Shown in pieces: positions 52,844-62,223 of a DNA stretch of 64,000 bases. The notes beneath the pieces are model-generated. The model had not been told where the DNA came from, searched no databases, and saw only the letters and a list, made by a program, of their open reading frames with translations. Location of the stretch: positions 1 to 64,000 of the forward strand of contig DAOSIS010000019.1 of NCBI GenBank assembly GCA_035366835.1. Reading direction: 5' to 3'. The translations under genes and the position numbers were made by a program. Numbering within the stretch: the first letter of the stretch is position 1; the number at the start of each line of letters is the position of its first letter. Source of the stretch: UBA6109 sp035366835. GTDB lineage: Bacteria > Desulfobacterota > Syntrophia > Syntrophales > UBA6109.

Positions 52844-53380
52844 ATGAAGATTTCTCTGACCTTCAGAAATTCCGAGGGGGAATCCTGGCAGAAGGAATAC
52901 GTGGAGGACCGGCTCAAGAAGTTGAACAAGTACATCGATCACCCTTCGGAAGCGCGGGTCGTTCTTTCCGTGGAGAAATTTCGGAACGTAGCGGATATCA
53001 ACTTGATGGCGAACGGGCTGAACGTCACCGCCAAGGAAGAGGCCAAAGACATGCATCTGGCCATCGACGAGGCGGTCGACAAGATCGAACGCCGTCTCAA
53101 GAAGCACAGGGAACGGATCCGGGGCCGCAAGGCCGCCGGCGCAGAAGAGCGGTCTGCCGGTGAAACCGCCGCCGCGGAAGAGCCGGAGGAGGCCTCCGAG
53201 GGGAGGACCCTGGAAACCCGGAGGGTGGTGCTGAAACCGATGTCCGTCGAAGATGCCCTCATGGAACTCGAGGCGGGGAGGAATCAATTCATCATCTTCC
53301 GCGATTCCTCCTCGGAGCAGGTGGCCGTCATCTATCGCGCCGGCAACGGCAAGTTCGTCCTCCTGGAGACGAAGGGCTGA
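52844..53380 (+). CDS. hpf: Ribosome hibernation-promoting factor, long form
   Basis: 178 residues from ATG 52844 with GAGGAGGTGACC upstream. The N-terminal HPF/YfiA domain (MKISLTFRNSEG to about 100) binds the 30S subunit. A charged linker leads to the C-terminal dimerisation domain (about 120-178; PMSVEDALMELEAGRNQFII, IYRAGNGKFVLLE) that allows 100S ribosome formation. It lies directly downstream of rpoN. Confidence 0.94.
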   Translation: MKISLTFRNSEGESWQKEYVEDRLKKLNKYIDHPSEARVVLSVEKFRNVADINLMANGLNVTAKEEAKDMHLAIDEAVDKIERRLKKHRERIRGRKAAGAEERSAGETAAAEEPEEASEGRTLETRRVVLKPMSVEDALMELEAGRNQFIIFRDSSSEQVAVIYRAGNGKFVLLETKG

Positions 53381-53402
53381 AAGGATCCCGGGAGAGTCGA
53401 CC

Positions 53403-53864
53403 ATGAAGATCTCGGAGATATTGCATCGGGACGCCGTTGTGGAATCGTTGGGTGCGGTGACGAAAAGGGAGGTCCTCTTCGAACTGGTGGAGCCGCTGTC
53501 GCGGCTCCATGCCGAATTGGATCAGGACCGGACGGTCAACATCCTGCTGGAAAGGGAGAAACTCGGCAGCACGGGGGTCGGGGAAGGCATCGCCATTCCG
53601 CACGGCAAGACCCCCGGTCTGAACGAGGTGATCGTTTCGTTCGGCAGGAGCGTGCAGGGCGTGGATTTCGACGCACTGGACGGCAAACCCGTCCACCTCT
53701 TCTTTCTCCTGATGGCCCCGGAGGGTTGTGCCGGTTCGCACCTGAAGGCGCTGGCCAAGATCTCCCGGATGCTCAAAGACGTTCCGTTCCGCAATCGATT
53801 GATGGAGGCTAGGTCGGCCGCGGAGCTTTACCGGGCGATTGCGGATCAGGACGACCTTTGCTGA
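53403..53864 (+). CDS. ptsN: Nitrogen-type PTS EIIA component
   Basis: A 153-residue EIIA(Ntr) with the phosphorylatable His67 in GIAIPHGKTPGL. It takes part in the regulatory PTS linked to sigma-54-associated genes, with no sugar permease nearby. The gene starts 22 bp after hpf. Confidence 0.92.
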   Translation: MKISEILHRDAVVESLGAVTKREVLFELVEPLSRLHAELDQDRTVNILLEREKLGSTGVGEGIAIPHGKTPGLNEVIVSFGRSVQGVDFDALDGKPVHLFFLLMAPEGCAGSHLKALAKISRMLKDVPFRNRLMEARSAAELYRAIADQDDLC

Positions 53865-53884
53865 CCCGTACCGCGGGATCTCTC

Positions 53885-54436
53885 ATGAGCCGTCATTTCC
53901 TGCGCGATCTTTTCCATTCCCGCTGGGACAGGCACCTTCTGAAGAGCCGCTTGAAGGCCCTCATCGACGAGAAATGCCGACATCGCCTGTCGATGCACGG
54001 CGCCCTGGTCCTGGCGTCTGGGGTCGGAACGCTGATCGTTGGGAAAAGCGGCGCCGGCAAGACCACCTGCGCCGTCGACCTTGCGCGAAGGGGGCACAAG
54101 TGGATCGCCGACGACATCGTGGTCATTGAAAGGAAGGGCGGTCTGCTGGTCGGCTCAGGCCACCCGCGGATACGCGGCTTGCTCGCGCTGGACGGGAGGA
54201 TCCTCGACGCGCAGGGCTTCCTCGGAGCGGACGCGGTACGCGAGGATGCATCGATCGCCATGATGATCGAACTCGGCGCCGCCTTCCCGGAATCCGGGAT
54301 GGCCGGGCGCGGCCGCCGGATTCTGGGGCGGTCCGTTCCCTGCTGGCGCCTTCCCGCGACCATCACCCGGTCCGGTGCGGTTGCCGCCGTGGAAGCCCTG
54401 GCGCAGAATCTGCGAAACGCCGGAGAAGGAATGTGA
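53885..54436 (+). CDS. hprK: HPr kinase/phosphorylase catalytic domain, N-terminally short
   Basis: A 183-residue protein from ATG 53885. It holds the C-terminal HprK fold: P-loop GVGTLIVGKSGAGKTTCAVD, the ADD segment KWIADDIVVIE and LGADAVREDASI. Full HprK proteins have about 310 residues with a separate N-terminal domain, which is absent here, and the C-terminal signature is short. It may phosphorylate a Ser of HPr, or have diverged; HPr is not in the window. Confidence 0.75.
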   Translation: MSRHFLRDLFHSRWDRHLLKSRLKALIDEKCRHRLSMHGALVLASGVGTLIVGKSGAGKTTCAVDLARRGHKWIADDIVVIERKGGLLVGSGHPRIRGLLALDGRILDAQGFLGADAVREDASIAMMIELGAAFPESGMAGRGRRILGRSVPCWRLPATITRSGAVAAVEALAQNLRNAGEGM

Positions 54437-55299
54437 AAACCCCCCGCATCGTGGTCATCACGGGCATGTCCGGTTCCGGAAAGACGACGGCTCTCCGGGC
54501 CTTGGAAGACATGGGGTTCTTCTGCGTGGACAACATGCCCGTCGTCCTGTGGCCGAAGTTCCTGGAAATCCAGTTCCGTCAACCCAAGGAGTGTTCGGAT
54601 GTGGCGTTGGTGATGGACCTGAGGGAGCAGGGCCTTCTGGACAAATACGGGCGGATCTTTCAACGCCTGAAGGACAAGGGATATCCCTTGGAGATCCTGT
54701 TCCTGGACGCGTCGGACGAGGCCCTGCTCCACCGCTTCAGCGAGACGAGGCGGGTCCATCCCCTGGCGGTCCACGGAACCGTCATGGAGGGTGTGAAGCT
54801 GGAGAGGTCCAAGCTCGGTCCGCTGAAGGAGATGGCCGACAGGATTCTGGACACGACTTCCTACAACGTCCACCAGCTCAAGGATGCCGTGCAGCACCTC
54901 TTCCGCTCGCCCGCCGATAAGCGCCGGATGGTGATCCATGTGACGTCCTTCGGCTACCGATTCGGGTTGCCGCCCGACGCCGACATCGTGCTCGATGTCC
55001 GGTTCCTCCCCAACCCGCACTTCGTCGAAGGGCTGCGCGCCCACGACGGCCATCACCCGCGCGTGCGGGAGTACGTGCTGACGTCGGATACGGGTGAAAT
55101 CTTTGTCCGCAGGCTCTTCGAGCTGATGGAGTTCCTGACGCCGCTGTACGAGAAGGAGGGAAAGTCGCGGCTCAACATCGCCATCGGATGCACGGGAGGC
55201 CGTCATCGCTCCGTCGTCATGGCGAATGAGTTGGTTGATTACTTCTCCCAGAGGCAATTTCCGGTGAACGTGCACCACCGGGACATCGCCAAAAGCTGA
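54433..55299 (+). CDS. rapZ: RapZ-family nucleotide-binding protein
   Basis: 288 residues with Walker A ITGMSGSGKTTALRALED, the DNMP motif and the C-terminal domain (NIAIGCTGGRHRSVVMANEL). In enterobacteria RapZ binds sRNAs and guides RNase E to GlmZ; elsewhere the role is less certain. GTG 54433 overlaps the hprK stop by 4 bp. The usual PTS genes for HPr and enzyme I do not follow. Confidence 0.94.
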   Translation: MKTPRIVVITGMSGSGKTTALRALEDMGFFCVDNMPVVLWPKFLEIQFRQPKECSDVALVMDLREQGLLDKYGRIFQRLKDKGYPLEILFLDASDEALLHRFSETRRVHPLAVHGTVMEGVKLERSKLGPLKEMADRILDTTSYNVHQLKDAVQHLFRSPADKRRMVIHVTSFGYRFGLPPDADIVLDVRFLPNPHFVEGLRAHDGHHPRVREYVLTSDTGEIFVRRLFELMEFLTPLYEKEGKSRLNIAIGCTGGRHRSVVMANELVDYFSQRQFPVNVHHRDIAKS

Positions 55300-55423
55300 G
55301 CAGACTGCTGAAGAATGGCCGTCTGAAGCGTTCCCCTCGTCCTGCGCCGTTCAGCGTACATCCCGGTACTCTTCATGGTTCAGGATTCGGTGCCCTGCAT
55401 CCGGCCGTTCTTGAACCGCCCCG

Positions 55424-56752
55424 TCAGAAGGCGTCCGCCATCTTTTTCGTGACATTGTCCTGGATCCAATGGGGATCCCACCACTCCTGGGGATTGACGA
55501 ATTCTCCGCCCACGAGGATGCTGAGGTGCAGGTGGTCGCCCCCGGCGAGGCCCGTCACTCCCGAGCGGCCGATGGCATCGTTGCGTTTGACGGATTGTCC
55601 CGCCTTGACACCGATCTCCGACAGATGACCGTAGAGGGAAAAGAGGCCGAGCCCGTGGTCGATCACCACGGCGTTTCCATAGATTCCCAGGCCCGAGGCG
55701 AATACGACGACACCGCTGTTGACCGCTTCGATGGGGGCCTGGGCCGTGGATGCGAGGTCCACGCCCATGTGGACGCTCTCGCCGACGGCCTTGCCTCCGT
55801 AGAGATAGGTCCTGTGGTCTCCGAACTGCGCCATGGGCGAGGCGTTCTTCATGCGCACAAACGTATCCTGCCACAACTGCCGCGGCGACGATTTTGCGCA
55901 GAGGGACTGGATCGTCTTCCTGTTTTCCTCGCGGAGCACGCCGTTGACGTAGAGGAAGGTCTCCAGAAGGGGCTTTCCCCTCAGGTCCGGATGGGAGGCC
56001 TGGAATTCCGGCATCTTCTGCTGCAGGAATCCGTCGGAGAGGTTCATCGCATCACGGCGGAATTTCTTCGCGAGCAGCAGGTACGGTACGGAGACGAGGG
56101 ATTCGTTGCCCGCCGTGTCCCTGGCGAAGAGTCTGATCGAAAGGTTTTCCTTCTTCGCGTCGAGCGGAACCGCGAAATAGACGATCGTGACGGGTTTGCC
56201 GGCGGCCGAGGCCGGATATCCGGGGAAGAAGACCTTGTCCACCCAGACGCCGCTTGCCGAGACCGTCTCCGACATCCGGTAGAGAAGGACGCAGGATCCG
56301 CCCGGATTGATGTGGTTCATGCGGTTGAGCGGAAAAATCTGGGGCGGGACGGTATCGATCGTGACGGTTTTCTCCACGAGCGTCTGGTTCTTCAGCAGCG
56401 AGTGGTCTTCCGCCAGGACCGTCAGTACGGCCGAGCCGTCCCGAAGGCGCAGCTTGGCGGCGTCGACCGTCACGGTGACCGTCTTTTCGGCGACGCCGCG
56501 GTCGGGGAGTTCGATCGACCAGACGGTTTGCCGGCGATTGTCCTGGGTGATGGACGCGCTGAGCTTCCGCAATCCGCTCCTCCGGTCCGAGAAGGACAGC
56601 GAAAGCGATTGGCGTGCACCGATGACGCCTGCGTCCGGCGTCATGACGACTTTCGGTTTTTCGGGTTCGAGGATCGTCAGCGTCAGAATCCAGAAGGTGC
56701 CGAGAGCGGCCAATCCGATCAGGGCAAACCAGAGGGCTTTCTTGCGGTGCAT
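55424..56752 (-). CDS. M23 family peptidoglycan endopeptidase
   Basis: 442 residues from ATG 56752 (AGGAAGG upstream). It has a membrane anchor (ALWFALIGLAALGTFWILTL), beta-rich tandem domains (about 40-250) and a C-terminal LytM domain with Zn ligands in SVHMGVDLA and GDHLHLSI. It should cleave peptide cross-links in the wall or activate amidases. It is convergent with rapZ and divergent from coaBC. Confidence 0.92.
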   Translation of the reverse strand: MHRKKALWFALIGLAALGTFWILTLTILEPEKPKVVMTPDAGVIGARQSLSLSFSDRRSGLRKLSASITQDNRRQTVWSIELPDRGVAEKTVTVTVDAAKLRLRDGSAVLTVLAEDHSLLKNQTLVEKTVTIDTVPPQIFPLNRMNHINPGGSCVLLYRMSETVSASGVWVDKVFFPGYPASAAGKPVTIVYFAVPLDAKKENLSIRLFARDTAGNESLVSVPYLLLAKKFRRDAMNLSDGFLQQKMPEFQASHPDLRGKPLLETFLYVNGVLREENRKTIQSLCAKSSPRQLWQDTFVRMKNASPMAQFGDHRTYLYGGKAVGESVHMGVDLASTAQAPIEAVNSGVVVFASGLGIYGNAVVIDHGLGLFSLYGHLSEIGVKAGQSVKRNDAIGRSGVTGLAGGDHLHLSILVGGEFVNPQEWWDPHWIQDNVTKKMADAF

Positions 56753-56975
56753 CGGGGTTTCCTTCCTGAGAAAATTCGCTCTCTCGTCTATAATGGGTCC
56801 CCGCCGAATTTTCAAGCGAAACCGGCCGGACGGCGCTTCCGTCCGGCGGAAAGCCGCGGAGAAGCGCGGCGGCGGGCATTCTGGCCTTGCAGTCGCCCGG
56901 CGGAATTGCTATAGTGAAGTCATCATCGATCTCTTTGAGATTTCGAATATTTCCCGAATGATCGAGGTTGCGGCC

Positions 56976-58169
56976 ATGCTCAGGAACAAGCGGGTGCTGC
57001 TGGGGGTGACGGGCGGTATCGCTGCCTACAAGTCTGCGGAACTGGTGCGTGCCCTGGTGAAACGCGAAGCGTCGGTGAAAGTCGTGATGACGAAGAGCGC
57101 CACGGAATTTCTGACGCCGCTCACCCTCCAGACGCTCTCGGGGAATCCCGTCTATACGGAATTGTTTACGCTTGTGCGCGAAGCGGACATCGCGCATGTG
57201 TCGCTCGCCGAAGAGGCCGAAATCGCCGTGGTCGCGCCGGCGACGGCCAACTGCATCGGCAAGCTCGCTTCCGGGATTGCCGATGACCTTCTCGGCGCGG
57301 TCCTGATGGCGACGAAGGCCCCGGTCCTTGTCTGCCCGGCGATGAACACGGGCATGTACCAGAACCGGATCGTCCAGGAGAACATGGAGAAACTGGGGCG
57401 GCATGGGTTCGCTTTTCTGGAGCCCGCGAGCGGCGAGCTGGCCTGCAAGTCGGTGGGCGTCGGGCGGCTTCCGGAGATCGAGGACATCGTCGAGGAGATG
57501 GAGACGCTGCTGACGCCGAAGGACCTTTCCGGATGCAGGATCCTCGTGACGGCCGGACCCACGCGGGAGCGGCTGGACCCGGTCCGCTTCATCACCAACC
57601 CGTCCTCGGGAAAGATGGGGTACGCCCTGGCCCGCATGGCGCGCCGGAGGGGGGCCGAGGTGACCCTTGTCAGCGGCCCGTCCGCCCTGGCACCCCCCCG
57701 CGGCGTACGGATCGTTTCCGTCACCTCCGCGATGGAGATGCACGACGCCGTCACGGAGCGCTTCGCGGATGCGGACGTTGTCATCAAAGCGGCCGCCGTG
57801 GCGGACTACCGCCCCGCCGAACCCTCCGGCAGCAAGATCAAGAAGGGAAAAGAGACGCTGATGCTCCGCCTGGAGAGGAACCCGGATATCATCGCCGCGC
57901 TGGGAAAGAAGAAGGGCGGGAAGATCCTTGTCGGCTTCGCAATGGAGACGGAGGATCTGCTTGCGAGGGCCCGCCGGAAGATGAAGGACAAGAACATGGA
58001 CCTGATCGTCGCCAACGACCTTTCCCGTGCGGGCGCCGGTTTCGAGGGCGACACGAACATCATCACGTTGATCGATCGGGACGGCGGCCTTCAGGAGCTT
58101 CCGCTGATGGACAAGAAGGACGCCGCCGATCGCATCCTTGACAGGATTCGGGCCTATGTCCGGACGTGA
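56976..58169 (+). CDS. coaBC: Bifunctional phosphopantothenoylcysteine decarboxylase / phosphopantothenate-cysteine ligase
   Basis: 397 residues from ATG 56976 (GAGG upstream; ATG 56958 is an alternative). The CoaC flavoprotein half has GVTGGIAAYKSAELVRAL, the His of AHVSLAEEAE, APATANCIGKLASGIADD and CPAMNTGMY. The CoaB half (from about 185) has VTAGPTRERLDPVRF, AAAVADYRP and SGSKIKKGK. It carries out two steps of coenzyme A synthesis. Confidence 0.96.
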   Translation: MLRNKRVLLGVTGGIAAYKSAELVRALVKREASVKVVMTKSATEFLTPLTLQTLSGNPVYTELFTLVREADIAHVSLAEEAEIAVVAPATANCIGKLASGIADDLLGAVLMATKAPVLVCPAMNTGMYQNRIVQENMEKLGRHGFAFLEPASGELACKSVGVGRLPEIEDIVEEMETLLTPKDLSGCRILVTAGPTRERLDPVRFITNPSSGKMGYALARMARRRGAEVTLVSGPSALAPPRGVRIVSVTSAMEMHDAVTERFADADVVIKAAAVADYRPAEPSGSKIKKGKETLMLRLERNPDIIAALGKKKGGKILVGFAMETEDLLARARRKMKDKNMDLIVANDLSRAGAGFEGDTNIITLIDRDGGLQELPLMDKKDAADRILDRIRAYVRT

Positions 58170-58899
58170 CGCCAGGAAGGCAGGCGCAGCGGACGCCCGG
58201 GGCGAATTGCTGGAGATCGTGCGCGCCGCCAGGCGTTCGCTGATCGCGCAAACGGGGAGCGGAGACCGCGGCCGCGCGGCGAGGGTGAAGACCCTGCCTT
58301 CGCGGCGTCAGAGGGGCTGTCCGAAGGCTTCGGGCTGCTCCGCAGCATCGCCGGAGGGGCTGGAGGCCATCCGCGAGGAGATGCAGAACTGCCATCGCTG
58401 TCCACTGGAAAAAGTGAGAAAGAACCTTGTGTTCGGGGAGGGAAATCCCCATGCCGCCCTCGTCTTCGTCGGCGAGGCGCCGGGGGCCGATGAAGACGAA
58501 CAGGGGCGGCCCTTCGTGGGGAAGGCGGGGGAGCTCCTGACCAGGATCATTCTGGCCATGGGGCTGAAGCGAGAGGATGTCTACATCTGCAATATCCTGA
58601 AATGCCGCCCGCCGGGAAACCGCAATCCGCAGCCCGACGAGATCGCCGCCTGCGAACCCTTCCTCGTCCGGCAGCTGCAGGCGATTTCACCGAGGTTCAT
58701 CTGCGCCCTGGGAAGCTTTGCCGCCCGGACCCTGCTGAAGACCGAAAGCCCGATTACGGCCCTGCGGGGACGTTTCCATGATTACCATGGAATTCGCCTG
58801 ATGCCGACCTACCATCCGGCCTATCTTCTTCGCAACCCGGATGCCAAGAGGCTGGTCTGGCAGGACGTGCAGATGGTCATGAAAGAATTGGAGGCCTGA
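58156..58899 (+). CDS. Type 4 uracil-DNA glycosylase ([4Fe-4S])
   Basis: 247 residues from ATG 58156, overlapping coaBC by 14 bp. The first ~75 residues form an Arg/Ala-rich extension. The catalytic core has GEAPGADEDEQGRPFVGKAG, [4Fe-4S] Cys in CHRCPL and KCRPPGNRNPQPDEIAACEP and the C-terminal MPTYHPAYLLRNP. It removes uracil from DNA and is typical of archaea, thermophiles and many anaerobes. Confidence 0.93.
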   Translation: MSGRDARKAGAADARGELLEIVRAARRSLIAQTGSGDRGRAARVKTLPSRRQRGCPKASGCSAASPEGLEAIREEMQNCHRCPLEKVRKNLVFGEGNPHAALVFVGEAPGADEDEQGRPFVGKAGELLTRIILAMGLKREDVYICNILKCRPPGNRNPQPDEIAACEPFLVRQLQAISPRFICALGSFAARTLLKTESPITALRGRFHDYHGIRLMPTYHPAYLLRNPDAKRLVWQDVQMVMKELEA

Positions 58900-58900
58900 G

Positions 58901-60277
58901 ATGAGAACCACGGTTTTCACAGGGGACTGCGGACGACGGGGCCGGCCGGGCGCATGCGGCGGGAAGGGACGCTTCTTCGCGCGGGCCGCAAGGGACCTCG
59001 GGGCGATGATCCTCCTCGCGGCGATGCTGCTTTTCCCGGCGGCGGATCTGCAAAGCGCCGAGGTAAGGCCTGTCTACGATGTGATCACCGTGAATTCCGC
59101 CATCACGCCGCCGGTGAGCGAGTATATCCTCAGGAACATCGAAGCATCGGCCAGAGGGGGATCGGACGGCATCATCCTTCAGCTGGATACGCCGGGAGGC
59201 CTGGATTCGGCGATGCGGGACATCGCCAAGGGAATTCTCAACGCGCCGCTTCCGGTGATCGTCTATGTGGCGCCTTCGGGGGCGCGGGCGGCCTCCGCCG
59301 GGGTGATCATCACCGTTTCGGCCCACATCGCCGCGATGGCGCCGGGGACCAACATCGGCGCCGCCCATCCGGTGGGGATCGGGATCGGGCAGATGGACAA
59401 GGTCATGGCCAAGAAGGTGGAGAACGACGCCGTCGCCTATGCGCGGGGCATCGCCGTCAAGAGGCTGCGCAACGCCGACTGGGTGGAGCGCGCCGTACGG
59501 AAGAGCGAGTCGGTGACCGCGGAGGAGGCCCTGCGGTTGAAGGTGATCGATTTTGTGAGCCCCGATATCCGGAGCCTGCTGCGATCGATGGACGGCCGCA
59601 CGGTGGAACTGCCCTCGGGCAAGAGGACGCTGGCGACCCGGGATGCCGTGCTTCAATACAGGGAAATGGGGCTGCGCCAGCGCATCCTGACCAGCATCAG
59701 CGATCCGAACATCGCCTACATCCTGCTCCTGGTCGGCCTGGCCGGGCTCTATTTCGAATTCGCCAATCCGGGTGCGGTCCTGCCGGGTGTGATCGGCGGG
59801 CTGTCGCTGATCCTCGCCTTCTTCGCCCTGCAGACGCTGCCCGTCAACTTCGCCGGCGTTCTTCTGATCCTGTTCGCCGTGGTTCTTTTCATCGCCGAGA
59901 TCAAGGTCACCAGCCACGGGCTCCTGGCGGTCGGCGGTGTCGTCTCGCTGACGATCGGTTCCCTCATGCTCTTTGATACGCCGGAGCCGACCATGCGCAT
60001 CTCCCTGCACGTGCTGATCCCCGCCGTCGCGGTGACCTCCCTCTTTTTCATCGTCGTTGTCGGGCTGGTGATCAAGGCACAGAGACGAAGGAAGCGCACG
60101 GGGAGCGAGGAAATGATCGGGATGAAGGGAACCGCTGTCACCGACATCGCAGCCGAGGGCAAGGTTTCGGTCCAGGGCGAGTACTGGAACGCCTTCAGCG
60201 ATGTGCCGATCCCCAAGACCTCCGCAATCAGGGTAACGGCGGTGGACAAGCTGCGGCTCAAGGTTGAAAAACTGTAG
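58901..60277 (+). CDS. Long-form NfeD membrane serine protease
   Basis: A 458-residue NfeD1b-type protein: signal/anchor, ClpP-like protease domain (about 60-240) with LDTPGGLDSAM, catalytic Ser in PSGARAASAGVIIT and the Lys-containing KKVENDAVAYARGIA helix, then four or five transmembrane helices (about 275-390) and a C-terminal OB-fold NfeD domain (GMKGTAVTDIAAEGKVSV). It is paired with the slipin gene 32 bp downstream, as is usual. Confidence 0.94.
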   Translation: MRTTVFTGDCGRRGRPGACGGKGRFFARAARDLGAMILLAAMLLFPAADLQSAEVRPVYDVITVNSAITPPVSEYILRNIEASARGGSDGIILQLDTPGGLDSAMRDIAKGILNAPLPVIVYVAPSGARAASAGVIITVSAHIAAMAPGTNIGAAHPVGIGIGQMDKVMAKKVENDAVAYARGIAVKRLRNADWVERAVRKSESVTAEEALRLKVIDFVSPDIRSLLRSMDGRTVELPSGKRTLATRDAVLQYREMGLRQRILTSISDPNIAYILLLVGLAGLYFEFANPGAVLPGVIGGLSLILAFFALQTLPVNFAGVLLILFAVVLFIAEIKVTSHGLLAVGGVVSLTIGSLMLFDTPEPTMRISLHVLIPAVAVTSLFFIVVVGLVIKAQRRRKRTGSEEMIGMKGTAVTDIAAEGKVSVQGEYWNAFSDVPIPKTSAIRVTAVDKLRLKVEKL

Positions 60278-60309
60278 GGTGAACTATCGCGAGAGCAAGG
60301 AGGACTTCT

Positions 60310-61065
60310 ATGGCTTCAGTACCCATCATCGTCGTCATCGTCCTGGTCGTCATGTTCCTGGCGTCCGCCATCCGGATTCTCAACGAGTACGAGCGGGGCG
60401 TCATTTTCCGCCTTGGACGGATCATCGATACGAAGGGTCCCGGCCTCATCATCCTGATCCCCGTCGTCGACCGCATGGTCAAGGTGGACATGCGGACGAT
60501 CACCATGGACGTGCCGCCTCAGGATGTCATCACCAAGGACAACGTATCGATCAAGGTCAACGCCGTCGTCTACTTCCGCGTCATCGACGCGAATGCAGCC
60601 GTTGTGAACGTCGAGAACTACCTCTACGCCACCTCGCAGCTTGCCCAGACGACGCTGCGGAGCGTCTGCGGTCAGGTGGAACTGGACGAGATCCTCTCCG
60701 AACGCGAAAAGATCAATCTCCAGCTCCAGGAGATTCTCGACCGCAGCACGGATCCGTGGGGCATCAAGGTTTCTCTGGTCGAGGTCAAGCACATCGACCT
60801 GCCGGAGGAGATGAAACGGGCCATGGCCAAACAGGCCGAGGCGGAACGGGAGCGGCGCGCGAAGGTCATCAACGCCGAGGGCGAGTTCCAGGCGGCGCAG
60901 AGGCTGATCGAGGCGGCCGCGCTGATGGAGACCCAGCCGATGTCGCTGCAGTTGCGCTATCTCCAGACGCTCAACCAGATCGCTTCCGAGAACAATTCGA
61001 CGACGGTCTTCCCCATCCCGATCGACCTCTTCCGCCCCTTCCTGAAAACGGCGGAGGGCAAGTAG
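60310..61065 (+). CDS. Slipin (stomatin/SPFH family)
   Basis: 251 residues with one N-terminal membrane helix (VPIIVVIVLVVMFLASAIRI), the SPFH domain (LNEYERGVIFRLGRIIDTKG, PPQDVITKDNVSIKVNAVVY) and the coiled-coil AEAERERRAKVINAEGEFQA. Slipins form membrane microdomains and are substrates or partners of NfeD proteases. An AAGGAGG site precedes the ATG. Confidence 0.95.
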   Translation: MASVPIIVVIVLVVMFLASAIRILNEYERGVIFRLGRIIDTKGPGLIILIPVVDRMVKVDMRTITMDVPPQDVITKDNVSIKVNAVVYFRVIDANAAVVNVENYLYATSQLAQTTLRSVCGQVELDEILSEREKINLQLQEILDRSTDPWGIKVSLVEVKHIDLPEEMKRAMAKQAEAERERRAKVINAEGEFQAAQRLIEAAALMETQPMSLQLRYLQTLNQIASENNSTTVFPIPIDLFRPFLKTAEGK

Positions 61066-61145
61066 GATCGTCGATACGCCGGGACTTGCAGGGTCGTGGG
61101 CTGCCCCCGGAGCGGGCGGAGCGGCGGGGATTCGGGAGGTGAGCG

Positions 61146-61493
61146 GTGGAAGGGCAAAAAAGGAAGAATGTCCTCACGGGCGGGTTGATCCTCATCACCC
61201 TAGGGGTGCTGATCTTTCTTCATCAGGTGACGAGTTTCGGATTCGACAAGAGCTGGCCGATCCTGCTCATCGTCATCTCCGTCGGGACGCTGATCCAGCG
61301 GGTGAAGGACGTGGGCGGCTGGCTCATCGGGGCCATCGGGGTTCTGTTCTTTCTGGTGGAAACCTGGGACATCAACCTCCATGTCGTCGCGGTGTACCTC
61401 CTGCCCGTGCTGATGATCCTCCTGGGCATCTTCATCCTCAGGAAATACTTTCAGGGCGATCGGGGCGGGGACGACGGGGATATCGATGCGTAG
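61146..61493 (+). CDS. Small polytopic membrane protein (LiaF/DUF5668-like)
   Basis: 115 residues from GTG 61146 with GGGAGGTGAGCG upstream. Four hydrophobic helices separated by short loops (LTGGLILITLGVLIFLHQVT, WPILLIVISVGTLIQ and so on) resemble LiaF-type N-terminal domains. The C-terminus is short and acidic. It follows slipin and overlaps the next gene by 8 bp. Confidence 0.8.
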   Translation: MEGQKRKNVLTGGLILITLGVLIFLHQVTSFGFDKSWPILLIVISVGTLIQRVKDVGGWLIGAIGVLFFLVETWDINLHVVAVYLLPVLMILLGIFILRKYFQGDRGGDDGDIDA

Positions 61494-62223
61494 CGCTCCA
61501 ACGAACCGGAAAACGGCGGATCCGGCGGACTCGACAGGGGCTCTCCCCTTTCGGGGCGGCCGGACCCTCGCCGTTTGCGACTTCGACGGCACGGTCTGTA
61601 CCGTGGATATGGGCAATGCCATTCTCAACCGTTTTTCCCGCACGAAATGGGAAGAGATCGATCGCGCCTATTGCGCGCGGGAAATCGGCTCTCTGACGGC
61701 CTATCGGATGCTGACGCCGATCCTGCGCGGCTCCCGAAAAGGGATGGCGGATTTCGTCCGGAAGAACGCGCGCCTGGACCCGGAGTTCCCCGCATTCGTC
61801 CGGTTCTGCCGTGAGCTCGGCGTGGATGTCATGATCCTCTCCGACGGCCTCGATTTCTACATCGAGACGTTTCTGGAGCAGTTCGATCTGCAGGGGATCG
61901 ACTATTACGCAAACCGCCTGTCCTTCGGCAAGGAGGATGCCCTGGACATCGATTTTCCGTACAGCAGCGAATGCGGTTCCTGCGGCACCTGCAAGAGCGG
62001 AATCCTCCTCCGTTCCCGCGCGGAATATGACACCGTCGTCTACATCGGCGACGGTTTTTCCGACATCTGCCCGGCGCGCGAGGCGGATTGCGTCTTCGCC
62101 AAGGGAGTGCTCTACGAGGCCTGCCTGCGGAACGGGACGGCCTGCATCCGCTATGAGCATTTCGGCGACGTCATCGACGCCCTGCAGGCAGCGTGGACGC
62201 TCCGGGAAGCACGCAGGTCGTGA
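61486..62223 (+). CDS. HAD phosphatase, MtnX-like
   Basis: A 245-residue HAD-superfamily phosphatase: motif I AVCDFDGTVCTVD, motif II ILSDGLDFYIETFL and motif III YIGDGFSDICPA. A Cys pair in SSECGSCGTCKSG is typical of the MtnX group, which acts on 2-hydroxy-3-keto-5-methylthiopentenyl-1-phosphate. No other methionine-salvage gene is nearby, so the substrate is open. Confidence 0.82.
   Translation: MRSAPTNRKTADPADSTGALPFRGGRTLAVCDFDGTVCTVDMGNAILNRFSRTKWEEIDRAYCAREIGSLTAYRMLTPILRGSRKGMADFVRKNARLDPEFPAFVRFCRELGVDVMILSDGLDFYIETFLEQFDLQGIDYYANRLSFGKEDALDIDFPYSSECGSCGTCKSGILLRSRAEYDTVVYIGDGFSDICPAREADCVFAKGVLYEACLRNGTACIRYEHFGDVIDALQAAWTLREARRS

Noticed and set aside
50387..53404. Open frame of about 1000 codons antisense to lptB-rpoN-hpf
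   Set aside because: It spans several conserved genes and is a by-product of codon bias.
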